Shown here: one piece after another, positions 12,801 through 23,400 of the stretch
How positions within the stretch are numbered: position 1 is the stretch's first letter
How the letters are laid out: the number at the start of each line of letters is the position of its first letter
Origin: Branchiostoma floridae
Lineage: Eukaryota; Chordata; Leptocardii; Amphioxiformes; Branchiostomatidae
Assembly: GCF_000003815.2 (NCBI RefSeq)
Contig: NC_049980.1
Coordinates: 9,918,964-9,982,963, forward strand
DNA length: 64,000 nucleotides
Direction: 5' to 3'
The notes under the pieces: model-generated
What the model was told of the DNA's origin: nothing
What the model saw: only the letters and a program-made list of their open reading frames with translations
Databases searched by the model: none
Translations under genes and position numbers: made by a program

Positions 12801-13820
12801 TTGAACTTATAAAACTTGTATACTAAGTGTTTTTCAGCCTCAAATTCAAGCAAGCTCAATCCAAAAATATGGTAGCCAAGAATTGCTTTAATCTCCAATT
12901 TGGACTAACTCGAAATAACTGGTGAACACGTAGGACTTGCTGCATTTTTTAAATTCATAATTGTATAAACAATGTCTCCAGAGCGTCACACAAGGTCCAC
13001 AAGACCCATATATACTGCATATTAGAGTTGTTTGTGGTCGTTTGTGGTGTTCAGGCAGACCCAAACTTAAACTAAAGTAAATTCAATACCACCCTGGCTG
13101 TAAAAAAAGTTAGGTACAGATGTATATGTAAATACTGTTATTAGAAATCTCAGTGCAACACAACTTAAAGGAGGGTTAGGACCACCCTTATACTGTAATG
13201 CTGTCATGTTTTCTATGATACCATTCAGACACAGTAATGGACGGGTTTCAATTTGATACCAGTGTGCAGGGTTGTAGCCAGCCTGAAATCCTTTTCAGTC
13301 CCCTTGATTTTGAATGGGAATCCTATCGAGCACCGAGGGCATGGCGTGACGTTGCTCGTCATTTCTAGGGGGTCTGGGTCCCAGAAAATTTTTGAATCAA
13401 GACCTTCTGAAACACTATTTCCTGCATTTTGAGGTGCAAATTTTGCTTGTAGACTAAGGCATCTGTTTTGGTGAAGAAGAACACATGGGTTTCAGTTTTT
13501 TTATACCTTTACATATCAATTTTTGTCTGTCCCAGGGGACGGAATGGGGAAAACTTTTTTCAGTCCCCAGCTGCAAAATTCCTTCAAAGGACTGAAGGAC
13601 AGGTGCTGGCTACAACCCTGCCAGTGTGTAATGTCAGTGAGCAAAGTAATTACCACAGCATAACATATCAGATGAGTCTTAATTTACCTATGATAGTAGG
13701 CAGGATGAGGTTGGGAGCCATGTTGTAAGCTGTCCACATCACACCTGTGAAGATGACCACACCCTCCCAAACCTCTGCTCCAGGTGTGGCACCTGCTGGG
13801 GTGGGCATCTCAGCTGCCAT
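6823..13820 (-). CDS. DOLK: Dolichol kinase
   Basis: The enzyme phosphorylates dolichol with CTP in the ER membrane, giving the carrier for N-glycosylation, O-mannosylation and GPI anchors. Twelve coding exons (descending): 13820-13688, 12323-12248, 12007-11916, 11243-11070, 10586-10396, 10125-10046, 9905-9761, 9330-9115, 8596-8434, 7778-7680, 7293-7216 and 6971-6823. They join in phase to 1596 bases, 531 aa, against about 538 in human. Family motifs are clear: [18 protein letters not shown] near residue 332, VFVDEKDRG plus [10 protein letters not shown] near 385-400, the CTP-binding [20 protein letters not shown] near 437, KKTVEGT near 459, and [18 protein letters not shown] near the C-terminus. 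The product is highly hydrophobic, with many membrane segments. The start [10 protein letters not shown] was chosen because the upstream exon (about 14293-14400) is out of frame with it. The human gene is single-exon; this one is split by many introns. Confidence 0.95.
7800..7985. repeat. 18-bp minisatellite in a DOLK intron
   Basis: About ten degenerate copies of an 18-bp unit, consensus ACTACTGGGGCTACGGAC, lie just outside the acceptor of the exon that starts at 7778. The unit is a multiple of three, so a spurious Thr/Gly-rich ORF runs through it. A much longer array of the same unit lies in an HSD17B4 intron at 60985-61365. Confidence 0.8.
8985..9099. repeat. Short hairpin element
   Basis: TAGCCTGGGTGCCAT (about 8986-9000) and ATGGCACCCAGGCTA (about 9083-9098) are perfect inverted copies around an 80-base loop. 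The element lies immediately next to the splice donor at 9115. A similar small palindrome occurs at 53530-53596. Confidence 0.6.
9415..9665 (+). repeat. tRNA-derived SINE, copy 1
   Basis: A tRNA-like head with the B-box-like string GTAGGTCGTGAGTTTGATCC is followed by a shared body (GCTTAGCACTAAGCATTC, CACTACCAGTGGA, GATTGCACAAAG). Related copies are at 20935-21212 (+) and 26910-27275 (-). It lies in a DOLK intron. Confidence 0.65.
11241..11700. repeat. 109-bp tandem array derived from a DOLK exon boundary
   Basis: The string CTCCTGTAAC recurs at 11241, 11350, 11459, 11568 and 11680, giving a period of 109, 109, 109 and 112 bases. On the - strand each unit contains a splice acceptor (GTTACAG), the first 60 or so bases of the DOLK exon 11243-11070, and intron sequence. 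Each exon fragment reads [10 protein letters not shown]...HAAVCLVW and then meets a stop. The copies lie upstream of the intact exon in the transcript, so they are pseudo-exons. Confidence 0.85.
12470..13070. repeat. Large inverted repeat (foldback element) in a DOLK intron
   Basis: The arms are roughly 12470-12680 and 12865-13068. Pairs include GTCTGCCTAAACACCACAAA with its near-complement at the right end, CACCAGTTATTTCGAGTTAG with CTAACTCGAAATAACTGGTG, and CCAAGAATTGCTT with AAGCAATTCTTGG. The loop is about 190 bases and no protein is encoded. A transcript through it would form a hairpin with about 200-bp arms. Confidence 0.75.
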
Positions 13821-14292
13821 CTGACATGGCTGGTAAGAACAATCAGGCTGAAATAAAAGTTGACGACAAACTTGACTGTAAGGCTACGGTATTTCAAGAT
13901 CTGTCCTGGAAATGAGACTTATAAACATTGGATTATCTTGAGTAGAATTTCGTAGGTAAAAGTTGGCATGCATAGGTTGATAGGATGTTCCTGTCAATAA
14001 TTAAAGAATTTTGGCACTCTCAAGTTAAAGCCATCCAATAAAAATCGTTCCTGTCAATAGATGTTTGGGGCACTGTTGACAAGAAATCTTTGCATCATTG
14101 ACCAAATGTTCTTGTTAATAAGATGTCTTTGTACTATTGATGTTCCTGTCATTAAGAACTCTGTAATGGCATTATTGACAAGATATTATCGTCAAATTAA
14201 CGTTAACGTTATAAATAGTCACACCGAACAAAGTTTGTCGTCTGCTAAACATTATGTGAGGTCTAGTCGAATCGAGCTCTAACGCTAAATAC

Positions 14293-14654
14293 CTTTGAAC
14301 ACAACGTAGACTTGGGATAAGGAACAGACTCTGCACCAAAAGACTCCACAGTACAGGACTGATACTTCGTGCAAGCAACGATGGTGAAGAAAACTTCCTT
14401 TATGGTGACAAATTTCGTAATGTTGCGATCACGCCAGCGATCAGCTGATATGGACCGGCCCAGTTTACAGCTGTCGTAAATCAGAGGTATGAAGGGAATG
14501 CTGTTAAAGATATGAAACTATATGCATCTATAGTCTTGCAAAATGCATATATTGGGGATATTTTCTCACAAAGGCAAAGTTAGATGCGTCAAAATAATAG
14601 AAAATACTATGTCGTAAAATAGGGGCGTATCGCGTTGGTGGCACTTTTTCCAAA
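14293..14654. promoter_or_regulatory. Probable shared DOLK/SLC35A4 promoter and 5' exon region
   Basis: DOLK transcribes leftward and SLC35A4 rightward from this interval. A - strand donor at about 14293 (CTACGTTGTGTTCAAAG then GTATTT) suggests a non-coding first DOLK exon near 14293-14400. The SLC35A4 ATG is at 14655. That leaves about 250 bases between the genes, which fits a bidirectional promoter. No TATA box stands out. Transcription starts are inferred. Confidence 0.5.
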
Positions 14655-17600
14655 ATGGCGGCGATTTCAAGAGAGGTAATTCCGAAATCAATGAAAATAT
14701 CATTTTTAAGTCGTTCTGTGTTTGTTTTTCTCGTATCGAATGGCTCCCTTGTGATGTTTGTATTTTCCAGAAGCTTCCACTGTACTTAAATGAGAGACAT
14801 GGGGACAGACAACCCAGCAGTCTTCAGTGGACCGTTATGTTGATATCTGGGTGAGGCACATACTAGTACTAGTATTGATCGATCTTTGAAATTTGATAAA
14901 TCTCTTATGTTTGTAATATGAACATGATGAGACTATAATAACTATGACAGATAATTGATGTATATTATTATTAAATACTTATTCAAATGAATTCCTGTCA
15001 ATAAGACTTTTTATTGCACCACTGGCAGGATGTTCCTGTCAATAACCATGGTGTTGACAGATTTCGCTTTTGTTTCACCAGTGTCTTGATCTACGGGTCT
15101 CACTCTGTACTACTGAACCTGTGTAAGGTGGACGGCAAGATTCCTTTTAACTCAGCATCAGTCGTTCTCATGATAGAGCTGACAAAGGTAAACTATATGT
15201 AATGTTAACGATGTTACTATAGCTAGTGATCTAGAAAACAATAAGTCATGTCCCTCATTTATCTTAATTATACAATCTGTTCTGTTTTGCTTTAAGTGTA
15301 AAAACCTCTATCATTGTGATCTGAACAGTGACAAACTAAGTGCATAATGTTGCTGATTCAATGTAAGAAACATTGATAACCTTTGAAGTTTGAGTATATA
15401 TCATACAACGATATGTTATGGATTTCTCGCTTGCACTACTAGTGCTATTCATTCTGAAACTTTGAATGAATGAAGTCTGAGTTCATTCTTAAAAATTTCT
15501 CCTCTAATGTGGATCAAGGCAAGCATCATTCGTTCATCATTAAGATTTTAAAGAAACTGTATCAGTATATGTTAAATTGTTTTGAGAGGTGAATATCACA
15601 TTAATAACATTCTATATTTGCAGCTGTTGTTTTCATTAACAATGCGGCGCCTGGAGCTGGGTATCAGAGTTGGTAGCGGCAGGCTGGGGTTACCCAAGGT
15701 GAAGTACTGGGTCCCCTTCAGTGTCCCCGCCCTGCTGTACTGTATCAACAATAACATTGTGGTGCACATACAACTGTATATGGACCCTGCCAGCTTTCAG
15801 GTATGGTATCTCCCTATAACTGACCAGTACCTTCCCCAACAACATGATAATCATCATCATTCTTGCCACACTTTGCCGCCAAAATATAACCAGAAAAAAT
15901 TATGATGGGAAGGATGCCTTCCCATTACTGCTGTATTGGCATGACTTGTAAGACATGTTTTCTAAACATTGTTTGGAAGTGTGTTTTTCCCTGTTTTACG
16001 TTAGGAAAATATTTGTTAATTAGGTCCTAAGCAGTGTTACTGTTTTTCAGGTATTGAGTAACTTGAAGATAGCAGCAACAGCTGTATTATACAGAATGGT
16101 CATGCAAAGGTAATTGCCTTTTCACATTGTTTACTGAATATAAATACTATACCGTAAACATCACAGATATAGAAATGTATGCTTGTGAAGTTCAAATAGT
16201 ATTTTTTTGTTTTGCTAATGGTGGTACCTGCCACCTATGTAGTATTTCTCATACAATGATTCTCTGTACAGACCACTTAATTTGCAAACGTGCTCCCTAC
16301 CAGAAGCTCTTGATGTAGTTCCCCCATGTTCCAACAGGAGGCTCTCCTGGATACAGTGGTCAGCTCTAGCACTGCTCACCATAGCAGGGATCAGTAACAG
16401 GTTCGTAACTTTTTAACAAATTCCTGCATGCTCAGCACTAAGGCAAACAGTTTCTAGTTATGGGCACCTATTGGCAACATACACAGTCATCTGTTTCTTC
16501 TTACATGCCAAGGATGTACTCTTTTGTTCATGCTCTTGTATGTGCTTTAAAAAGCTTGTAAGTTGTAGTCAAAGCTTCATAAGCTTTTGCCTGCAATGTA
16601 CACATACTAAAAGCATTCATGCTGTTGTTTTGACATTTGTCCCACAGCTATGGGGGCCTGATGAATGCTGGCACTGTTGATGAATATGACACATCAAGTA
16701 AAGTCCATGTCACCATGTGGGGTCTTGTGCTTGTCCTTACCTACTGTGCAATATCTGGTACATCAGGTGTTTATACAGGTAACTCCTTCAAGTGTATGAT
16801 GGGTTGTAACTGGGGGTAGTTTGCCGACAGCAAACAATTGTTGAAATGACTCATATTAGAAGTATTGAGACTATCAATGTGCAACTTGCATTGCTTATCT
16901 CACTTTGGCGTGCAGCATTGCATTTTGATTCATTTTCTTTGAAAACATTGTCAGTTCTTAGTATCAGTTCTATTGGGTAATGTATTTGTTAAAATGGTTG
17001 TATCTATTCCTTTACAGAGTTTATTTTGAAGAGACAACCACAGCTGTCTCTGCATGTTCAGAACATCTTGCTGTACATCTTTGGAGCTGTCCTCAACTTG
17101 TTCGTCTTCCTGGGTAGTAGTTGGTCAAGCACTGATGGTGAGGCAATAATCTCTTGCATTTGCCAACCACTGACATGAAAACTTAATGCTTTTTTTTCTT
17201 TTATTGAAAAGAGAATGATGATATGACGATTGATACGTTTCTTCAGGAACAGCAGATTTCTTTGCCGGGTATACTGTGATAACATGGGTGATCATCCTGA
17301 CACAGGTCAGTGGTTCATACATTCATGGAGGAGTGAATACTGTAGACCGATCTTGACTGTCCATCACAATTAGCACTTCAACCAATTATAGAATTACAAT
17401 TAGCTGTTTGACCAATCAGAGAATGGCTGTATGTCTACATTTGAACAGATGTTGGCAGGGCTATGGCCCAAAATAGGGATCAGTCTATTCAAGGTGGATA
17501 AAACCTCCAAGGTTTGTTGGGTGTGTAGTTTGCTTGCGGAAGTTTGATGAACATGTGTTTTCTACACAGCTTATTTTCTATGAGAAATTCTATCACTGTG

Positions 17601-17990
17601 TAGTGATGTTGATGATTGTCAGTGCTATATTCACACATAAATAGCATCAATGGCAATCATACTTTCAAGTTTCACTTCATCATTAGAATGAATGAAGAAT
17701 TACACATGATGCAACTAGAAAGCCATGTTGTGTTCCACTTTGTTGTTGGGGATGGGTGTGATGCTAATATAAATATGCATGCTTTTTTTATTTTGTAGGC
17801 AGGAAATGGCTTAATCATCTCAGCAGTGATGAAACATGCCAGTAACATCACCAGACTCTTCATCATCTCCTGTGCCATGCTGGTCACCACTGTAGCCTCC
17901 ATGGTGCTGTTTTCTCTGGAGCTCAACCTCTACTTCTGCTTCTCCTTTGTGTTAGTTATAGTAGCCATGGTACTGTACCATAGGAAATGA
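14655..17990 (+). CDS. SLC35A4: Nucleotide-sugar transporter-like protein SLC35A4
   Basis: Ten exons: 14655-14675, 14771-14850, 15082-15187, 15624-15800, 16051-16109, 16338-16400, 16648-16778, 17018-17137, 17247-17305 and 17799-17990. They join in phase to 1008 bases (335 aa; human about 324). The protein has about ten hydrophobic segments. It matches SLC35A4 closely: GSHSVLLNLCKVDGKIPF, SVVLMIELTKLL, LLYCINNNIVVHIQLYMDPA, FQVLSNLKIAATAVLY, NGLIISAVMKHASNITRLF and the C-terminal FVLVIVAMVLYHRK. Family members carry nucleotide sugars or related ligands in the Golgi; the substrate of SLC35A4 is not settled. The start MAAISRE follows an upstream CpG-rich stretch and is the first in-frame ATG. 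The human gene has a conserved upstream ORF microprotein; I see no equivalent upstream here. Confidence 0.93.
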
Positions 17991-18644
17991 GCATGACGTA
18001 AATACATGTGCTTGGATATACAATGCTGGGGCAACCCCAAAAGTAAGGGTGTAGAAGTACATGTAGACACATTTGGTATTTTCTTTGGTGCTGAATTTTT
18101 TTATTCATTTGTTTATTGTATGGCAGGAAACTACAGATGTACATACGTTTAAAACAAAACTGGGGAACATTTACATATTGCTTGCAGGTACATGAACATT
18201 TTAGAATGTGTGGATGAATGTACAAATGTTAGAACATGTAAACCATTTATTGTAACTCTTATTGAAACTTAAGCAACTCTTACAGGTACAAGTCATGCTG
18301 TAATATTTCATCATTGCAAATATTTGATAACCAATATTTGAGAGAGTCATGTTTGTTCCTACATTTAAAATCAAATGACATGCCCTACTCTCTTCATTAA
18401 GGACTGCAATATTAATTGGATTTACAGTATTAAGTCACATCAAGTGTTATAACAAGTGCAATAATGCAGTATCTGTCTGTAATATGACAATCAAATGTCC
18501 AAAAAAAATGGAAGTTAGGACATGAAATATTTATTCAGTCAAACAGGAATAACTGTGTACATGTATTAATATTAAATCTAATACATTCTGTTTTTTAGTA
18601 TATAGGTTTGAGTTGTTGGTTTTGTTGTTGTTGTTGTTGTTTCA
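17991..18644. other. Convergent 3'UTRs of SLC35A4 and the small secreted gene
   Basis: AT-rich non-coding sequence lies between two convergent stop codons. On the + strand there is an ATTAAA near 18569. On the - strand, TTTATT strings (AATAAA in complement) occur near 18099, 18110, 18245 and 18530. The two transcripts probably overlap here. No ORF stands out. Confidence 0.45.
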
Positions 18645-20095
18645 TCATGTCCAGGAAGCGACTTGTTGCCAGACCGTTTCCCCAGCGGGAAGTCTCAGAA
18701 TTCCTGTGTCATTAGCTGTAATGGTAGAGAAGACGTATTATAGGGTGCTACACAAAGTATGGTATTCAAGTTGCTCAAAAGATGTTATATGTATTCACAG
18801 TGCCAAAATCTATAAATGATTGGTAGTAAAGAAATTTGTGGACCAACAGGAAATGGTGTGATGAGCTCAAAAGTTTAGAACAGCCGTTCAGCACCATGGA
18901 GAAATCCAATGGAATACAGTACAGGAATTCATAGGATTTGGAATTTTTTCTGAAAGATGCAATACTGTGAGGTTGGAAGGTCTGTGTTGTAGGAAAAAAA
19001 AACTTTGGAACTGTAGGTATTAACGGAAAGTATTGGATTTGTATTATAGCAATGCCAAGAATGGAAATACATTTCTGTTATTTTAACCCGAAAATGAATA
19101 TCCAGAAGGTCTGGATTCAATGTGAAAACATAATTGTAGGCAATGCATTGAATATGAATGCAAATTCTCATTCTCATTGACAAGGTAACTTGTAAGGTGC
19201 ATCCTGACGAAAATGGTATGTTGTGGTTTAAGTAAAAGTTGCACACTAACCTCTCCATGTAGTCCCGTATGCTGTAGAGCCGTCTGCGTTTTCCCCTTCT
19301 CTTACCTCCATGGCGGGTACATAGTCCGCCCCCCTGGCCCTGGTCCAGTCGTCCCGCGGGACGGAGTACCAGTTCCTCCCGTCATCCTCGCTCACCATGT
19401 AGGCCCTGCCGCAGTGACTCACCCCGTACAGCTGGGACTCCGCCTGGGACACACCAAGCAGGCTGCCCAGCATAGGGCTCAGAACTACAACAGGGACAAA
19501 ATGTTTTAGTAGACTTCGTCAAAATATTTGGTACTACTTATTTTACTTGCTAATACTAATAACACTGACAATTTTTGAAATTATGACTCCACATAAGTTA
19601 ACACTATCCTGTATTTGTTAAGTTAAGATGGTTTGAATTTTTGGGACCATTTCCATATCGTTTTTTTCTCGAATTCTTGTTACATGCACACGCTTAATGG
19701 TTTCTCAATTCTATGATGAGAGCGCAAACGTGTCGAATAACTACAGTTTCCCCACCTCTCCAGTTCTCATGTTGGGACGGGTTGTTCTCATCGTGGGTAA
19801 AACAGGCATTTAAACCTCGACGGCGTCTGAAATGAAGTTCATGATAACTCCTTATAGTTGACCTTCGCAGGATGTGCGCATGTACATCAACAATTAAATT
19901 CCAGAGTTGGTCACTTTTGGGCGTGATAGGCCTAGTCGTATCATTAAAAGTAGGTATGAGCTTGCTGAGTCGAAGAGGGCTGTTTAGGTAGCATATAGTT
20001 ACGCTCTGTGATTGGTATTGTTAACATTACTTACCTAGCGTAGTTACAAAAGTACACCTTGCTGTGTTGAGAATCAACCAGAAAGCTCTTCTCAT
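18645..20095 (-). CDS. Small secreted protein with an Asp-box motif
   Basis: Three exons (20095-20035, 19484-19251, 18715-18645) join in phase to 366 bases, giving 121 aa and a TGA stop. The N-terminus has an Arg pair and a hydrophobic run ending VTTLVLSPMLGSLLGVSQA, which looks like a signal peptide cut before ESQ. The mature part contains QLYGVSHCGRAYMVSEDDG; SEDDGRNW matches the Asp-box pattern S-x-D-x-G-x-x-W of beta-propeller hairpins. It ends in WQQVASWT. A 27-base exon at 20288-20262 may be 5'UTR. These exons could instead be the C-terminus of the large gene to the right, but no splice path through that gene's last exon keeps this frame, so I treat it as separate. No function is assigned. 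Confidence 0.6.
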
Positions 20096-20484
20096 AAAAT
20101 TCTGAAATAAGAGAGGAAATTGCTAAAGTTTAGTTACCATTCAAGCACATGGATATTAATTATAACCGACGGCGGGCAAGACATTACAAATGAAATAACG
20201 TACAAGATCCAACATTAGGATTTCTTAACTACAGTTTTGTATGGTCTTTTGTTTTACTTACCTGGGACGGTCCGTCGGTCAGCCTCAGCTGTAAGAATGC
20301 CAAACAATAAATTACTTTCAACAGGCATCAGCTAAATTAATGCATGCAACTTCCTGATATTCCGAGAACAGTAATGCACATAGCACTGAGGTATCGCATA
20401 CAACATCTAGGTGCTTGACGAGTGTATGACAAGAAAACATAATCATCAGGAGGACAAAAAATCATCAAATCAACGTGGCGTGCG
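20096..20484 (-). other. Gap between the small and large - strand genes
   Basis: A 27-base segment at 20262-20288 has an acceptor (CTTACAG) and a donor (GTAAGT) on the - strand. It fits a 5'UTR exon of the small secreted gene. A donor-like GTATGT also occurs at the end of the large gene's last exon (just below 20493), so read-through splicing is possible but leads to a frame that stops early. Confidence 0.35.
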
Positions 20485-23400
20485 TTACATACGAAGTATT
20501 TTGTAGAAGAATTGCAGCAGCTTTGCCTCGGTACGCAGCCGTTTCCCCGGGAGGGCTGTCCCGCGGTACAGGGTCTCCACAGGCCCCACAAAGCGGTGGT
20601 CTCCCGCCCGCTCCTTTTGGTCAGGGTCGATCCGCATCTTAAATGTGAACCTGAGTCGATCGGTTAGGCCCAGCTGAGGCCACTGAGAAAAGATTTGGAG
20701 TGGTAGAAGCAAACATTGTTGATGTAGGTCTAACTCTTTTGAATGAAGAAAAGAACAGTCCACAGGAAATCTCGAGCAAGCTTATCTCATTGCAAACTTG
20801 CTTGCAAACAAGTTTGAAAACTTAGCAATTAGGAAAGCATTATTGCTTCCATCGACAAAATGCTACAAAGAAATGGCAATCTTATCAATTCAATATAGGC
20901 ACCACATCAATAGATGACGCTTTCTCTCCCTGTATCACGGGCGCAATGGTCAAAGGGATAGACTGTTAACCTTGCAGTCGGTAGGTCGTGAGTTCCATAC
21001 ACGACCGAATCATACATATCAAAGAGTGATAAAGAATGATACATGGTAATTTCTCTGCTGAGCACTAAGCATTTGAGCAAGTGTATGGTAGTTGAACACG
21101 TACAGTACTACCAGTGGAATATCCTCCTGCATACAGAGATTGCACAAAGCTGTGTGGCCAAAGGCTACAGGAACGGAGATGGGTGCTGCCCAGTGTACTA
21201 TTTGGTTAAAAAAGGATTCCTTTTTTCTCTCACTCCGCGTCTTACCTTGAACAGAATGGTATTCGCCTTAAGGACCACAGTTGGCTTTGACCCATCATCG
21301 AGTTTTCCGAAGCTGACGAACTTGACGAACGGTGTTGAGATGAGTTTGACCGTGACGTTATACGCCGTCGCCGTGGAGTTGGGGTCGTGACGTAGGTCAA
21401 CGTTAAACGTCACCATTTCCCTACAAATGATTGCTAACGGTTAACGATTTCATTTTAAATTTATACAAGTAAGAAGGGGATAAGCTTCTATACATGAAGC
21501 AGTGATTGTTGGTTAAGTTAAGAGTTAAACGTGATTCGAGAGAAGACCAGCGAATGTATTGACGTAGCGCTAGCCCTTTATCCGCGGGTCGCGAGGTACT
21601 AGTAACCTATATCCGTTGTTTATAAAAACAGGATATTTAGGGATATCTAGTCGACGGATGCGTTCGGCGGTTTTGATTTGAAATATTTCGATTATAGTGC
21701 AATCTAAAACCGCTGATGTGATACCCCTAAATGCCCTGTACATGTGTTTAAAGCGACGGATACAGGTTACCCGGCGTATAAAAGTGTAGTAGCGTTACGC
21801 TTTTGCTCGGGGATATGACAAGACAACACTTTCAGTGTCTGTATTGTAGTAATCTTCACGATAAGCTCCTACCCCCTGCCGAGGTTACCAGGGTCGGTGA
21901 CAGAGGCGTCCAGCTCCAGTAGCGGTTTGCCCCGTGGTACGACTGTGACGGGGATGGCACCAGTCCATATCACGGTGTCTAACGCAACGCAACCGGCACT
22001 GACCTTCAAAATCAGAAGAAGAAAAGAGCTGTAAGGACTGAACAGTTGATTTAAAATCTGGTGAAACGTTCTCAGTAAATAAAGAGGTTGCATCGATATG
22101 CCAATAGCATATAACGTTGCACCTTTATAATCTGTTAGTTAATTTTAGATTATAAATGTTATAAAATACTTTGAAGCAAATTGATATAAGTTCCGATATC
22201 GAATTAGTCAACCAATTATGAAGTGCAAGCATTACACAAGCTGCGTCTAGCCCGCTTGTGTTATAAAAAAACGGTTTGTTGTTGTTTATACCTACCCTTG
22301 CCCAGACTTCTTCTGGAGTCGAGAAGGCCTCGTCCCTCGTAAACTCGAATATAGCAACGAGCTTCAAGAAGTTGTTCTCTACCCCGAGTGTAGAGATATC
22401 GTCTAGTTCCAACACCCAGCGATCGTCCTGTGAAAAGTATCAAAGTTGACAAAATATTACGACATCTACGATCTCATACCTTCGCCAAATAACGTTGGAC
22501 ATTTCAGTCATCCTCCTGGAAAGGTTTTATTAACAAAAACACCCCTGCAGTCCCGATAGATCAAACTACCAGTGGGCCCAAACAGCATGCCCAGGATGTC
22601 CAGGATAGAACAAAAGATATCAAAAAGTTTTGCTGCAGTGCGAAGGGCATAGGCCTCATGTATCCAAAATCATAAATCACATTTGATGCGTATATTCTCA
22701 AATAGTCGACGTCTGTCAGTTACAACTGTTTTTGCAGGGCAGACCCTCCCTTTCAATACTGCATAGTCAACTTTACCTTCTTGATGATCGGTAACGAACT
22801 TTGCTGAGAGGTGCTGTTCCGTCCAAACAGCCGTACGTTCTCCTCGACCTCGGCAGGGCTGAAGTGTGTGATGGAGAGTGGTAGAATAGAACCCAGCGTG
22901 GGGAAATGCACTTCAACAACCAGCCTGTCCCATTTCAGCCGGGGGAGCAACACGATGATGGACATCTAGAGTTCAAGAAAAATTTGTTTATCTCTATGTT
23001 GAATGTTGTATAGGTTGTGTATATGAGATTCATTTATACGTTTTCTGACATGTAGACAATGTTCAAATTCTATCTAAAATTTAAAACTGTTGTAAAACCG
23101 AGTAATGATGACGTCAAGTACGACTATGAATAAGGGAAATAGATTAAGTCGTTTTAAAGACCTCAAAAATACTCCAATTTTGGAATAAAATTCTATAAAT
23201 ATTTCGCATAGCACAAAACAAACATGTAAGACATGATTTCCAACTCACGTTAAATTTCTCACCAAAGGTTATATTTCCCTCACTCAGCCAGGATATGTTG
23301 AACGTAGGAAGGGAGCCGGCTATGGCAAATGACGCGTTGTTGGGGTAAACCGGTCCCAAAAACTGTTCGTATCCGAAATTCCATACAGCGTAGGTCACAT

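Noticed and set aside
14172-14378. ORF MLARSISPVLW... as the DOLK N-terminus
   Set aside because: The splice donor at 14293 leads into the next exon out of frame with [10 protein letters not shown], so this is more likely 5'UTR.
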